Source: Brevundimonas sp. (GTDB lineage Bacteria; Pseudomonadota; Alphaproteobacteria; Caulobacterales; Caulobacteraceae). From it: a stretch of DNA of 7,647 nucleotides. The notes under the pieces were generated by a model. That model saw nothing but the letters and a program-made list of their open reading frames with translations. It was not told where the DNA came from and did no database searches. Below, piece after piece: positions 1 through 7,647 of this stretch; the first letter of the stretch is position 1; each line of letters opens with the position of its first letter. The stretch is from positions 1 to 7,647 of the forward strand of contig JADCBH010000070.1 in NCBI GenBank assembly GCA_020253595.1. The letters are read 5' to 3'. The position numbers were made by a program, and so were the translations under genes.

Positions 1-295
1 AACGGTCCGGCATGTTCGTGGCCCAGCGGACTCGAACCGCGCTTTCGCCGACGTCGGCGCGCAGCCCGTGGATCACGCTGTCCAGCTCCGGGTAAATGCC
101 ATTCAGCTCGAACGCCTCGACGCTGTCGGGACTGCGTTCGGCCCCGGCCTCTCGAGCATTGAACACCGCCCCGCAAACCATCAGGGCCTTGTATCCCGCC
201 GCCATCGACCGGATTTCCGGCGGCCCTTCGAACGTCTGGGCGAAGGCGGGAGAAGCGATCAGCGTCGCGGCGAGGATCAGGGCTATCTTGCGCAT
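1..295 (-). CDS. Secreted protein, N-terminal part; probable serine hydrolase (partial)
   Basis: Only the first 98 codons are present; the rest lies beyond the left edge. The ATG at 295 begins a classic Sec signal peptide: basic MRK, a hydrophobic stretch to about residue 14, then SPAFA-Q, so cleavage is expected after A19 and the mature protein acts in the periplasm or outside. The mature start contains AAGYKALMVCG (residues 32-42, one Cys at 41) and NGIYPELD. I recall this style of segment in front of the beta-lactamase-like domain of caulobacter and sphingomonad serine hydrolases (class C beta-lactamase/esterase fold), but the catalytic SxxK motif would lie outside the window, so the assignment is an inference from memory. 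The gene starts 45 bases after the stop of the upstream peptidase gene on the same strand, so co-transcription is plausible. No strong Shine-Dalgarno sequence is visible before the ATG. Confidence is high for a real secreted-protein gene and moderate for the family. Confidence 0.6.
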   Translation of the reverse strand, partial: MRKIALILAATLIASPAFAQTFEGPPEIRSMAAGYKALMVCGAVFNAREAGAERSPDSVEAFELNGIYPELDSVIHGLRADVGESAVRVRWATNMPDR

Positions 296-340
296 GGCCG
301 GACGCTGGCCCGCGCCCGGCACCCCGTCAACGGCGTGATC

Positions 341-2137
341 TCAGACCAGGGTCTCGAACTGGTCGATCAGCCGCTCCAGCCGCCGCGTGCCGATGGTCCA
401 GAAGGCCGGGTCGCGCGGATCAAGCCCGAACGGCTTCAGCGCCTCCGCATAGGTCAGGATCCCGCCCGCCGCGAGCAGGTCGCGATACAGCGGGGTGAAG
501 CCTGCCGGGTCCTTGGCGCGGGTCTCCATCAGGGCCGCGACCAGCAGATCGCCGAAGGCATAGGCGTAGACGTAGAAGGGCGCGTGGACGAAGTGGCTGA
601 CATAGCTCCACCAGGCCTCATAGCCCGGGTTGAGCGTGACGGCAGAGCCGAGCGAGGCGCCCATTTCCTCCAGGAACAGCTCGCCCAGACGGTCGGCCGA
701 GACCTCGCCCCTGGCGCGCTCGTCGTGGAAACGGGTCTCGAAGCGGTGAAACGCGATCTGGCGCACCACGGTGTTCAGCCCGTCCTCGATGCGCCCGGCG
801 AGCAGGCCGCGCTGCTCGGCCTTCGGTGCCGTCGCCAGCAGCCGGTCGAAGGTCAGCCCCTCGGCGAAGATCGAGGCGGTCTCTGCCAGCGTCAGCGGCG
901 TGTCGGCGAGCAATGTGCCCTTCTCGGCGGCGAGGGTCTGGTGCACCCCGTGACCCAGCTCGTGCGCGAGCGTCAGGACATCGCGGCGCTCGCCCATCCA
1001 GTTCAGGAACACATAGGGGTGACGATCCGCTGTCACCGGGTGAGCGTAGGCACCGGACTGCTTGCCCGGCCGGGCGCGCCCGTCGATCCACGGCTTGTCG
1101 AAGAACCGGCCCGCCCGGTCGGCGAACTCGGCCCCAAGGTCAGAGAAGCTCTCCAGAACCAGATCGCGGCCCTGGCCCCAGTCGAAGGCGCGCGGCGCGG
1201 TAGTCTCCAGCGGCGCGTTGCGATCCCACTGATCCAGCTTCGCCTTGCCCAGCACCTTGGCCTTCAGCGCATAGTAGCGGTGCGACAGGCGCGGATAGGC
1301 GGCGGCGACCGCGTCGGCCATGGCGTCGACCGCCTCGCCGTCGACCTCATTGGCCAGGTGGCGGCTGTCGGCGGGACGCTTGAAGCCGCGCCAGCGGTCC
1401 TCCATCGCCTTGTCGGCGGCGACGGTGTTGAGAACGAGGGCGAGCGTGGGCACGCGGGCGGCCAGGGCGGTGTTCAAGCCCTCGGCGGCGGACTTGCGCC
1501 GCGCCTCCTTGGGATCGGACAACTGGTTGAGTGCCTCCGACAGGGTCAGCTCATCCTTGCCCGCCTTGACCTTCATGGCCGCCAGGGTCTCGTCGAACAG
1601 ACGCGGCCACTGGGCGGCGATCGGCATGCGCTCGGCGACGAAGGTTTCCAGCTCCTGGGAGAGTTCGTGCGGCTTCATCGCCCGGACGCGACGCAGCCAG
1701 GGACGCCAGCGGGCCGCGCCCGACCCGGCGGAGAGCGCGGCTTCCAGTTCAGCCTCGTCCAGCTGATTGATCTCCAGCGTCAGCCAGACGGTCGGGGTGG
1801 CCACCGCCGTGATCTTTTCCCTCAGGTCCGCCTCGAAGCCTTGGGCTGCCGCGTCGCTACGGTCCGTCGAGGCGGCGAGGAAGGCATAGGCCCCCAGCGC
1901 GCCGAGTTTTTCGGACGCCTGCTCGTAAAGGGTGACGGCGCGGTCCAGCGTTGCGCCCAGCGCCGTCGCATCGGCGCGCTCGGCGATCATGCGGCCCTGA
2001 AGGCCGTTCAGCTCAGCCACGGCGGCGCGGGCGGCCTCCAGATCGGCAGCGACGCGGGCGTCGTCACGCGAGGCATAAAGATCGGACAGGTCCCACAGCG
2101 GGGGTTCGGAGACGGGCGCTTTGAATGGGGCGTTCAT
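341..2137 (-). CDS. pepF: M3 family oligoendopeptidase (PepF-like zinc metallopeptidase)
   Basis: This is a 598-residue cytoplasmic zinc metallopeptidase that cleaves short peptides, probably in turnover of peptides released by proteases. The zinc site is visible: HELGH at residues 392-396 supplies two His ligands and the catalytic Glu393, and E419 in LAETASIF is the likely third ligand, 23 residues after the second His, as expected for the M3 clan. Near the C-terminus, SHFVHAPFYVYAYAFG (514-529) is the conserved His/Tyr segment lining the M3 active site. The N-terminal half is helical and carries the usual PLWDLSDLYAS opening. There is no signal peptide. The length fits the oligoendopeptidase F group (about 600 residues). 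The reading frame extends to 2173, but the ATG at 2137 is preferred because the protein then begins MNAPFKAPVSEPPLWDL, close to the family start; neither start has a strong Shine-Dalgarno. It is the first gene of the leftward unit and is divergent from the DUF1203 gene. Confidence 0.95.
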   Translation of the reverse strand: MNAPFKAPVSEPPLWDLSDLYASRDDARVAADLEAARAAVAELNGLQGRMIAERADATALGATLDRAVTLYEQASEKLGALGAYAFLAASTDRSDAAAQGFEADLREKITAVATPTVWLTLEINQLDEAELEAALSAGSGAARWRPWLRRVRAMKPHELSQELETFVAERMPIAAQWPRLFDETLAAMKVKAGKDELTLSEALNQLSDPKEARRKSAAEGLNTALAARVPTLALVLNTVAADKAMEDRWRGFKRPADSRHLANEVDGEAVDAMADAVAAAYPRLSHRYYALKAKVLGKAKLDQWDRNAPLETTAPRAFDWGQGRDLVLESFSDLGAEFADRAGRFFDKPWIDGRARPGKQSGAYAHPVTADRHPYVFLNWMGERRDVLTLAHELGHGVHQTLAAEKGTLLADTPLTLAETASIFAEGLTFDRLLATAPKAEQRGLLAGRIEDGLNTVVRQIAFHRFETRFHDERARGEVSADRLGELFLEEMGASLGSAVTLNPGYEAWWSYVSHFVHAPFYVYAYAFGDLLVAALMETRAKDPAGFTPLYRDLLAAGGILTYAEALKPFGLDPRDPAFWTIGTRRLERLIDQFETLV

Positions 2138-2240
2138 GGAAGGCTTTGTGGGGATGGGCGAGGCGCGGCGCAACGTCCGAAAGTCGCCAGACGCAGATCA
2201 GGGGCCCGGGCATGGTGGTTGCGTCCTCAAGGAGACGACC
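2138..2240. promoter_or_regulatory. Divergent intergenic region
   Basis: These 103 bases separate the leftward peptidase gene from the rightward DUF1203 gene, so they should hold promoters for both directions. I see no convincing -35/-10 pair. The region contains an 8-bp palindrome, GCCCGGGC, at 2204-2211, which is weak evidence in DNA this GC-rich. Function is inferred only from gene orientation. Confidence 0.4.
2229..2234 (+). promoter_or_regulatory. Ribosome binding site of the DUF1203 gene
   Basis: AAGGAG lies 6 bases before the ATG at 2241 and is the best Shine-Dalgarno match in the window. It fixes the start of the DUF1203 gene at 2241; the open frame itself extends about 120 bases further upstream. 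Confidence 0.8.
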
Positions 2241-2717
2241 ATGACCTACCGGATCGAAGCCCTTCCGATTGAACCCTTTACGCCGCTGTTCGCGATGTCG
2301 GACGCCGAACTGGCCGACGTGGGCGCGCGGCGCTGGGTCGCCGATCAGCCCGGCAGAGCACCCTGCCGGGTGAGCCTGACAGACGCCGACGCCGGAGAGC
2401 GTCTGATCCTCGTAAACCACGCGCATCTGACGGATCCGACTTCGCCCTATCGCGCCAGCGGACCGATCTTCGTGCGGGAGGCCGCTGTCGAGGCGGACCC
2501 CGTTGACGGTCCGGCTCCGGAGATGCTGCGCCGCCGCCCACTGTCGCTGCGCGTCTACGATCGCCGCAACATGATGATCGAGGGCGAGGGTGAGGTGATC
2601 GAGGGGACCGGGCTGGACGGGCGACTGGCGCACTGGTTCGCCCATCCAGGGGTCGTGCAGGTGCACATCCATTTTTCTGCCCGCGGATGCTATCTGGCCC
2701 GGGCGGTCAGGAACTGA
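2241..2717 (+). CDS. DUF1203 domain-containing protein
   Basis: A complete 158-residue soluble protein, probably cytoplasmic, with no signal peptide or membrane segment. It matches the DUF1203 family over its whole length as I know it: an N-terminal FTPLFAMSDAEL segment (13-24), the signature PGRAPCRVSL (37-46) followed by a DADAGE turn, then SPYRASGPIFVRE (68-80), and a C-terminal VHIHFSARGCY block (141-151). The biochemical function of the family is unknown to me. The conserved Cys42, Cys150 and His142/His144 could form a metal or redox site, but that is speculation. The start is set by a strong AAGGAG six bases upstream. It is divergent from the peptidase gene and 63 bases before the DUF4153 gene, with which it may share a transcript. 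Confidence 0.88.
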   Translation: MTYRIEALPIEPFTPLFAMSDAELADVGARRWVADQPGRAPCRVSLTDADAGERLILVNHAHLTDPTSPYRASGPIFVREAAVEADPVDGPAPEMLRRRPLSLRVYDRRNMMIEGEGEVIEGTGLDGRLAHWFAHPGVVQVHIHFSARGCYLARAVRN

Positions 2718-2764
2718 CCGCTTTCCTCGGTGCCAGCGCCGGGTCCAGAATGCTCCCGTAAAGC

Positions 2765-2772
2765 GGGGTGGA
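2765..2772 (+). promoter_or_regulatory. Ribosome binding site of the DUF4153 gene
   Basis: GGGGTGGA lies 8 bases before the ATG at 2781 and supports that start over the GTG at 2730 in the same frame. The extra residues from 2730 would be a polar, non-family stretch. Confidence 0.6.
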
Positions 2773-2780
2773 ATCTGAAC

Positions 2781-4586
2781 ATGTCGGAAGCAGTGGACGC
2801 AGGCGGGCGCGCAGGGCTGGGGGGTCAGACGGGCCGCATGGCCGTCCTGATCCGGCTGGCGATCGGCCTGGCGCAGGGTCTGGCGCTGTATCTGCTGTTC
2901 CGGGCGACCGAGGGCGAGCCGTCCTGGTCTGAAAGCCATCCGGCCGCCTTTGCCATGATGGTGCTGGCGACCCTGTTTCTGCCGCCCCTGATGCTGGCCT
3001 CGGTCGGGCGGTTGAGGCCGCTGACGCTTGCGATCTGGGGTGCGATCGCAGCCGCGACCCTGGCCCTGCTCGCCTGGCACGACGTGGTGCGTCAATCGGG
3101 TGCATCGGCCCAGCCCACGCCCCAGATGTTCCTGTTCTCGGCGGCGGCCCTGTTCATCGCCCACCACCTGATCGTGCCCGCCGACCGGGAGCGGCGGCTT
3201 CTCGCACCCTACCCAGCCTATTTCGACACCGCTTGGATGGCGGGGGTTCAGCTGGCGGCGTCGGTGGCGTTCACCGGCGTGTTCTGGGGCCTGCTGGGCC
3301 TCGGGGCTGCCCTGTTCAATGTCATCGGCCTGTCCTTCCTGGGCGACCTGCTGGTCAAGCCGTGGGTCTTCCTGCCGCTGACGGGCCTGACGTTCGCGAC
3401 GGCGGTGCATCTGACCGATGTGCGCGAGGGATTGATCCGGGGCGTGCGCACCATCGCCCTGATGCTGTTGTCCTGGTTGCTGCTGGTCCTGACCCTGCTG
3501 GTCGGGGGCTTCCTGTTCGCCCTGCCCTTCACCGGTGTCGAGAGCCTTTGGGGGACCGGATCGGCCACGGCGCTTCTGCTGGCGACGGCCGGGGGGATGA
3601 TCATCCTGATCAACGCCGCCTATCAGGACGGGCGCGAAGACAACCTGCCGCCGGCGGTCCTGAGGATCGCGGTCCGGGTCGCCTCAGTCCTGCTGGTGCC
3701 CCTGCTGGGCGTGGCCCTTTGGGGACTGGCGCTGCGCATCGGTCAGCACGGCCTGACGCCGGACCGGATCATCGCCGCCGCGTGCATCGTCGTCGGCGTC
3801 GTCTATGCGGCCGGGTACGCCTATGCGGCGCTCAGGACGCTGTGGCTGCGGTCCGGTGACTGGATGGCGCCGCTGGAGCGGACCAATGTCGTCGCAGCCG
3901 TTCTGGCCGTCGTCACGATTCTGGCCCTGTTCACACCGGTGGCCGATCCTGCGCGGCTGTCGGTCGCCGACCAGACCGCGCGGCTGGAGCGGGGTGCCGT
4001 ATCGGCGGCGGCATTCGACTATGGCTTCCTGGCCTTTGACAGCGGCAAGGCGGGGCGGGCCGCCCTGGACCAGCTGACCGGGTCCGACGATCCGGAGGTC
4101 GCCCGGCGGGCCAGCGAAGCCCAGGCCGCAGAGTACCTGGCGGAGCTGACGACCCCGATCGAGCCGCAGGATGTGACGCCCGTGATCTCGGTCTGGCCGC
4201 GAGGCGCGCGACTGCCCGAGGGATTCATTGTCGAGGTCGGCGATACCGATCCTCGTTCGACCTGTCGGGCGAGCAATGACTGTCTGGCCGCCTTGCGCGA
4301 CCTGAACGGCGACGGCCAGAACGAGGTGCTTCTGGCGCGGCAGTACGAGATCACCCTGTTTGCCCGCACCGAGGAGGGCTGGGCCGCCCAGGGCGAATGG
4401 CGGACCCGGCGGTGCGACGGCGAGGACCGCATCACGCCGCAGGACGCCATCCGCCGCGACCTGATCCGTACGGTTCCCTCGCCCTGGCCCGACCTGATGG
4501 CCGGAAGCCAGGTCGCCGGACGGTTTGAGCCGGCGAATCCGGAGTGCGTGGTCTTCCCCGGCATGGGTGGCCTGTTCGGCGGTTAA
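2781..4586 (+). CDS. DUF4153 domain-containing polytopic membrane protein
   Basis: A 601-residue inner-membrane protein of unknown function. By eye there are about eleven hydrophobic segments: roughly 21-40, 56-75, 81-98, 115-133, 153-178, 193-212, 224-250, 261-280, 298-318, 328-351 and 368-385. These form the DUF4153 region. The segment PADRERRLLAPYPAYFDTAW (133-152) between membrane spans and the block PVADPARLSVADQTARLERG (386-405), with FDYGFLAFDSG (412-422) just after the last span, are typical of the alphaproteobacterial members I know. The remaining ~215 residues are soluble. This tail holds four Cys (495, 501, 545, 589) and a DLNGDGQNE stretch (507-515) that resembles a calcium-binding or FG-GAP-like loop, which would suit a periplasmic location with disulfides. 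The ATG at 2781 is chosen for its GGGGTGGA ribosome site. The gene follows DUF1203 after 63 bases. No enzyme motif is recognised. Confidence 0.87.
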   Translation: MSEAVDAGGRAGLGGQTGRMAVLIRLAIGLAQGLALYLLFRATEGEPSWSESHPAAFAMMVLATLFLPPLMLASVGRLRPLTLAIWGAIAAATLALLAWHDVVRQSGASAQPTPQMFLFSAAALFIAHHLIVPADRERRLLAPYPAYFDTAWMAGVQLAASVAFTGVFWGLLGLGAALFNVIGLSFLGDLLVKPWVFLPLTGLTFATAVHLTDVREGLIRGVRTIALMLLSWLLLVLTLLVGGFLFALPFTGVESLWGTGSATALLLATAGGMIILINAAYQDGREDNLPPAVLRIAVRVASVLLVPLLGVALWGLALRIGQHGLTPDRIIAAACIVVGVVYAAGYAYAALRTLWLRSGDWMAPLERTNVVAAVLAVVTILALFTPVADPARLSVADQTARLERGAVSAAAFDYGFLAFDSGKAGRAALDQLTGSDDPEVARRASEAQAAEYLAELTTPIEPQDVTPVISVWPRGARLPEGFIVEVGDTDPRSTCRASNDCLAALRDLNGDGQNEVLLARQYEITLFARTEEGWAAQGEWRTRRCDGEDRITPQDAIRRDLIRTVPSPWPDLMAGSQVAGRFEPANPECVVFPGMGGLFGG

Positions 4587-4652
4587 CACCCCGCACACCA
4601 CGCCCTCTCACCCGATCTTCACCGCGTCGGGCCTAGAACCGTCCCGAAACGA

Positions 4653-4677
4653 GCCAGTCCCCTGCTTGGGGACCGGC
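4653..4677 (+). other. Stem-loop in the leader of the sigma-54 activator gene
   Basis: GTCCCC (4657-4662) and GGGGAC (4668-4673) form a perfect 6-bp stem around the loop TGCTT. Across one A-C mismatch the stem continues with GCC/GGC (4653-4655 with 4675-4677). No T-run follows, so a standard intrinsic terminator is unlikely. It sits in the 112-base gap between the DUF4153 stop and the regulator ATG, ending 21 bases before that ATG. It could limit read-through or affect translation initiation, or be chance in GC-rich DNA. The rest of the gap shows no clear promoter. Confidence 0.4.
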
Positions 4678-4698
4678 CGATGATGGGGTGTCCTTTCC

Positions 4699-6147
<1,449 letters not shown>

Positions 6148-6330
6148 CCTTTGGGCAACAGAGCGGGCGTGTTACACTGCCGTTACATCGCACTGTAACA
6201 AATCGCCTCATTGACGCCGCGACGGAACGGCACCACTGGCGCGTGAAACTTGGTTGGCGTTTCGCCGTTCGTCCGGCCTGGACAGCGACGAAGCCTGACC
6301 TCCCCCCCTCCCCGGCCGTGACGAGTTCCC
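6148..6330 (+). promoter_or_regulatory. Intergenic control region before the receptor gene
   Basis: These 183 bases hold no gene. From left to right I see: the GTTACA inverted repeat (6170-6200), a TTGACG hexamer (6211-6216) with no good -10 partner, a degenerate -24/-12 element (6228-6242), a small GGCG-TTT-CGCC hairpin (6256-6266), and a pyrimidine-only tract (about 6299-6313) shortly before the start codon. The first part is visibly richer in A and T than the neighbouring coding DNA. The region must contain the receptor gene promoter unless the receptor is read through from the regulator gene. Confidence 0.55.
6170..6200. repeat. Inverted repeat of GTTACA units, candidate operator
   Basis: TGTTACACTGC (6170-6180) and GCACTGTAACA (6190-6200) are reverse complements except at one position, separated by 9 bases. 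The spacer itself holds another GTTACA (6182-6187) in the same orientation as the left arm and exactly 11 bases from it, about one helical turn. Such an arrangement is typical of a binding site for a dimeric regulator. As RNA it could also fold into a hairpin 22 bases after the regulator stop codon, but no T-run follows, so an intrinsic terminator is less likely. The protein that would bind is unknown. Confidence 0.6.
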
Positions 6331-7647
6331 ATGACAATAGCTTCCGCCCTGCTCGCGGCGCTCGCCTCGGGCGCGCTGCAAACCGCGCCGCCCCAGACCA
6401 CGACTCCGGTGCAGCCAACGCCCCCGGTCGCACAGGACGCACAGGACGATGAGCAGCCGTCTGGCGCTTCGGCCCCCGGCGACGCCGATTATGTGCTGCC
6501 GGAGGTCGAGGTTTCGGCCGCGCGTGGCCGTGTCCAGGGCGACATCGAGCCGGAGATCACGCTCGATTCCGGCCAGCTGATCGCCTACGGCGCGACCAAT
6601 GTGGCCGAGCTTCTGGCGGCGCTGGAGCCCCTGACGCGGTCGAACCGGGGACGCGGCGGCGGCGGGCCGGTGGTGCTGCTGAACGGGCGACGCACGTCGG
6701 GCTTCCAGGAAATCCGCACCATCCCGTTCGAGGCCATCGAGCGGACGGAAATCCTGCCTGAGGAAGCCGGTCTGGCCTATGGATTCGGTGCGGACCAGCG
6801 CGTCGTGAACATCGTGCTGAAGGCCAACTTCACACAGGCCAACAGCGAGCTGACGTTCCGTGCCCCGACCCAGGGCGGACGCAACTCCACCGAGGTCGAG
6901 GGCGGCTACTTCTCGATCGTCGGCGGCAACCGTTTGAACGTGAACCTTGAGCGCCGGCACGACACGGCCCTGTTCGAGACCGAGCGCGACATCGTGCGCG
7001 ACCCGGGCAGCCAGCCCTTCGACCGGATCGGCAATGTCGCGGGCATCCCCTACGGCACCGTGATTGATCCGGCGTTGTCGACGCTCGCCGGTCGGGCCAT
7101 CACCGTCGCGGCCAATCCGGGCGTGTCCAATCCCACGCTGGCCGGGTTCGCGGCCGGGGCCAACACCCCGCGCACCGGCGACCTGACCCAGTACCGGACC
7201 CTGCTGCCGCGCGGCGACGAGACGACGCTGAACGCCTCGCTGGCCCGCGACCTGAATGAAACGATCAAGGGCACGATCAGCCTGAACCTGCAGGAGAGGA
7301 CCAGCTTCTCCTATCTCGGGCTGCCCGGCGTGACGTTGACGGCCCCCGCCGGCCTGAACGGATCGCCGTTCAGCCGTCCCGTGGCCGTCTATCGCTACAT
7401 TGATGATCCGTTCGCGGTGACGCGGGATAATGAAACCACCACGGCGAACCTCGGCGTGCTGCTGGACGGATTCCTGGGCGACTGGCGCTGGAGCCTGACG
7501 GGCACCTACGACCGCATCGAAACCGACACCACCACCGGACGGGGCCTGAGCACCACAGCCGCGCAGGCGGCCGTGACGGCAGGCACATTGAACCCGTTCG
7601 GAGCGCTGGATCCCTCGCGGTTCAGCCGCCTGGTCGACACCGCCAAC
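6331..7647 (+). CDS. TonB-dependent receptor, N-terminal part (partial)
   Basis: The first 439 codons of an outer-membrane receptor; the frame is open to the right edge. The start is forced: an in-frame TGA at 6319-6321 precedes the ATG at 6331, and the next possible start is far inside. A short hydrophobic N-terminus (about 2-16) without any Lys or Arg acts as a probable signal sequence, then a Gln/Pro/Thr-rich linker (17-40), a PEVEVSAAR segment (57-65) resembling the usual pre-plug VxVTA stretch, and a plug domain (about 76-165). The plug shows GATNVAELLAAL (87-98), a Gly/Arg loop RGRGGGG (106-112), VVLLNGRR (114-121), IERTEILPEE (136-145) and DQRVVNIVLK (155-164). Alternating hydrophobic/polar strands after about 170 are the beginning of the 22-strand barrel. 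This plug type is familiar from caulobacter and sphingomonad receptors of unknown substrate. Substrate cannot be told from the sequence. The ribosome site (GACGAG, 6320-6325) is weak. Confidence 0.85.
   Translation, partial: MTIASALLAALASGALQTAPPQTTTPVQPTPPVAQDAQDDEQPSGASAPGDADYVLPEVEVSAARGRVQGDIEPEITLDSGQLIAYGATNVAELLAALEPLTRSNRGRGGGGPVVLLNGRRTSGFQEIRTIPFEAIERTEILPEEAGLAYGFGADQRVVNIVLKANFTQANSELTFRAPTQGGRNSTEVEGGYFSIVGGNRLNVNLERRHDTALFETERDIVRDPGSQPFDRIGNVAGIPYGTVIDPALSTLAGRAITVAANPGVSNPTLAGFAAGANTPRTGDLTQYRTLLPRGDETTLNASLARDLNETIKGTISLNLQERTSFSYLGLPGVTLTAPAGLNGSPFSRPVAVYRYIDDPFAVTRDNETTTANLGVLLDGFLGDWRWSLTGTYDRIETDTTTGRGLSTTAAQAAVTAGTLNPFGALDPSRFSRLVDTAN

Noticed and set aside
68..2272. A 734-codon open frame on the plus strand opposite the peptidase gene.
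   Set aside because: The minus strand here encodes an M3 peptidase with an intact zinc site. The plus-strand frame has a low-complexity Arg/Gly/Gln-rich composition, no recognisable domain and no ribosome site; it is a GC-driven antisense shadow.
2064..3410. A 448-codon open frame on the minus strand across the divergent region, DUF1203 and the start of DUF4153.
   Set aside because: It overlaps three better supported genes or their control region, and its product is rich in Arg, Gln, His and Pro without any family motif, as expected for a shadow frame.
4583..4586. TTAA near the DUF4153 stop as a possible CtrA half site upstream of the regulator gene.
   Set aside because: The second TTAA expected seven bases later is absent, and the tetramer is part of the stop codon context.
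6211..6216. TTGACG as a housekeeping -35 box for the receptor gene.
   Set aside because: No plausible -10 element follows at the spacing used in caulobacters, so I do not call a promoter.
6299..6313. A pyrimidine-only tract (guanine-rich on the other strand) as a possible G-quadruplex.
   Set aside because: It has only two uninterrupted G-runs of four or more on the minus strand, too few separate runs for a standard four-run motif.
6208..6960. A 250-codon open frame on the minus strand opposite the receptor start and its upstream region.
   Set aside because: The plus-strand frame has a forced start, plug motifs and an unbroken run to the window edge. The antisense frame shows no family pattern.

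Overview
The window looks like chromosomal DNA from a high-GC alphaproteobacterium, most likely a member of Caulobacterales such as Brevundimonas or Caulobacter. The GC-rich third codon positions, the NtrC-type regulator resembling Caulobacter TacA, the DUF4153 membrane protein and the sphingomonad/caulobacter-style TonB-dependent receptor all point that way. The genus is an inference from remembered protein styles, not from a marker gene. I see no tRNA, rRNA, CRISPR array, insertion sequence or phage gene.

Layout. On the minus strand, positions 1-2137 hold a probable two-gene unit. An M3-family oligoendopeptidase (PepF-like, complete) is followed after 45 bases by the start of a secreted protein cut off by the left edge, probably a serine hydrolase with a beta-lactamase fold. 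From 2241 onward all genes are on the plus strand: a DUF1203 protein, a DUF4153 polytopic membrane protein with a cysteine-bearing C-terminal domain, a sigma-54-dependent response regulator (receiver, AAA+, Fis HTH; TacA-like), and the first 439 codons of a TonB-dependent receptor that runs off the right edge. A 103-base divergent control region (2138-2240) separates the two transcription directions.

How the genes relate. DUF1203 and DUF4153 are 63 bases apart and could be co-transcribed, but no functional link is evident. The regulator has its own 112-base leader with a stem-loop. The 183 bases between the regulator and the receptor gene are the most structured non-coding DNA here. They carry a near-perfect 11-bp inverted repeat built on GTTACA, with a third copy inside it, and a degenerate -24/-12 element further downstream. 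This suggests specific transcriptional control of the receptor, possibly by a dedicated dimeric regulator.

Novelty. Most of the window is ordinary conserved chromosome. I found no clear new defence or mobile system. The best leads are the GTTACA operator-like element, the unusual plug and short signal sequence of the receptor, and the GSFTGA variant loop in the sigma-54 activator.
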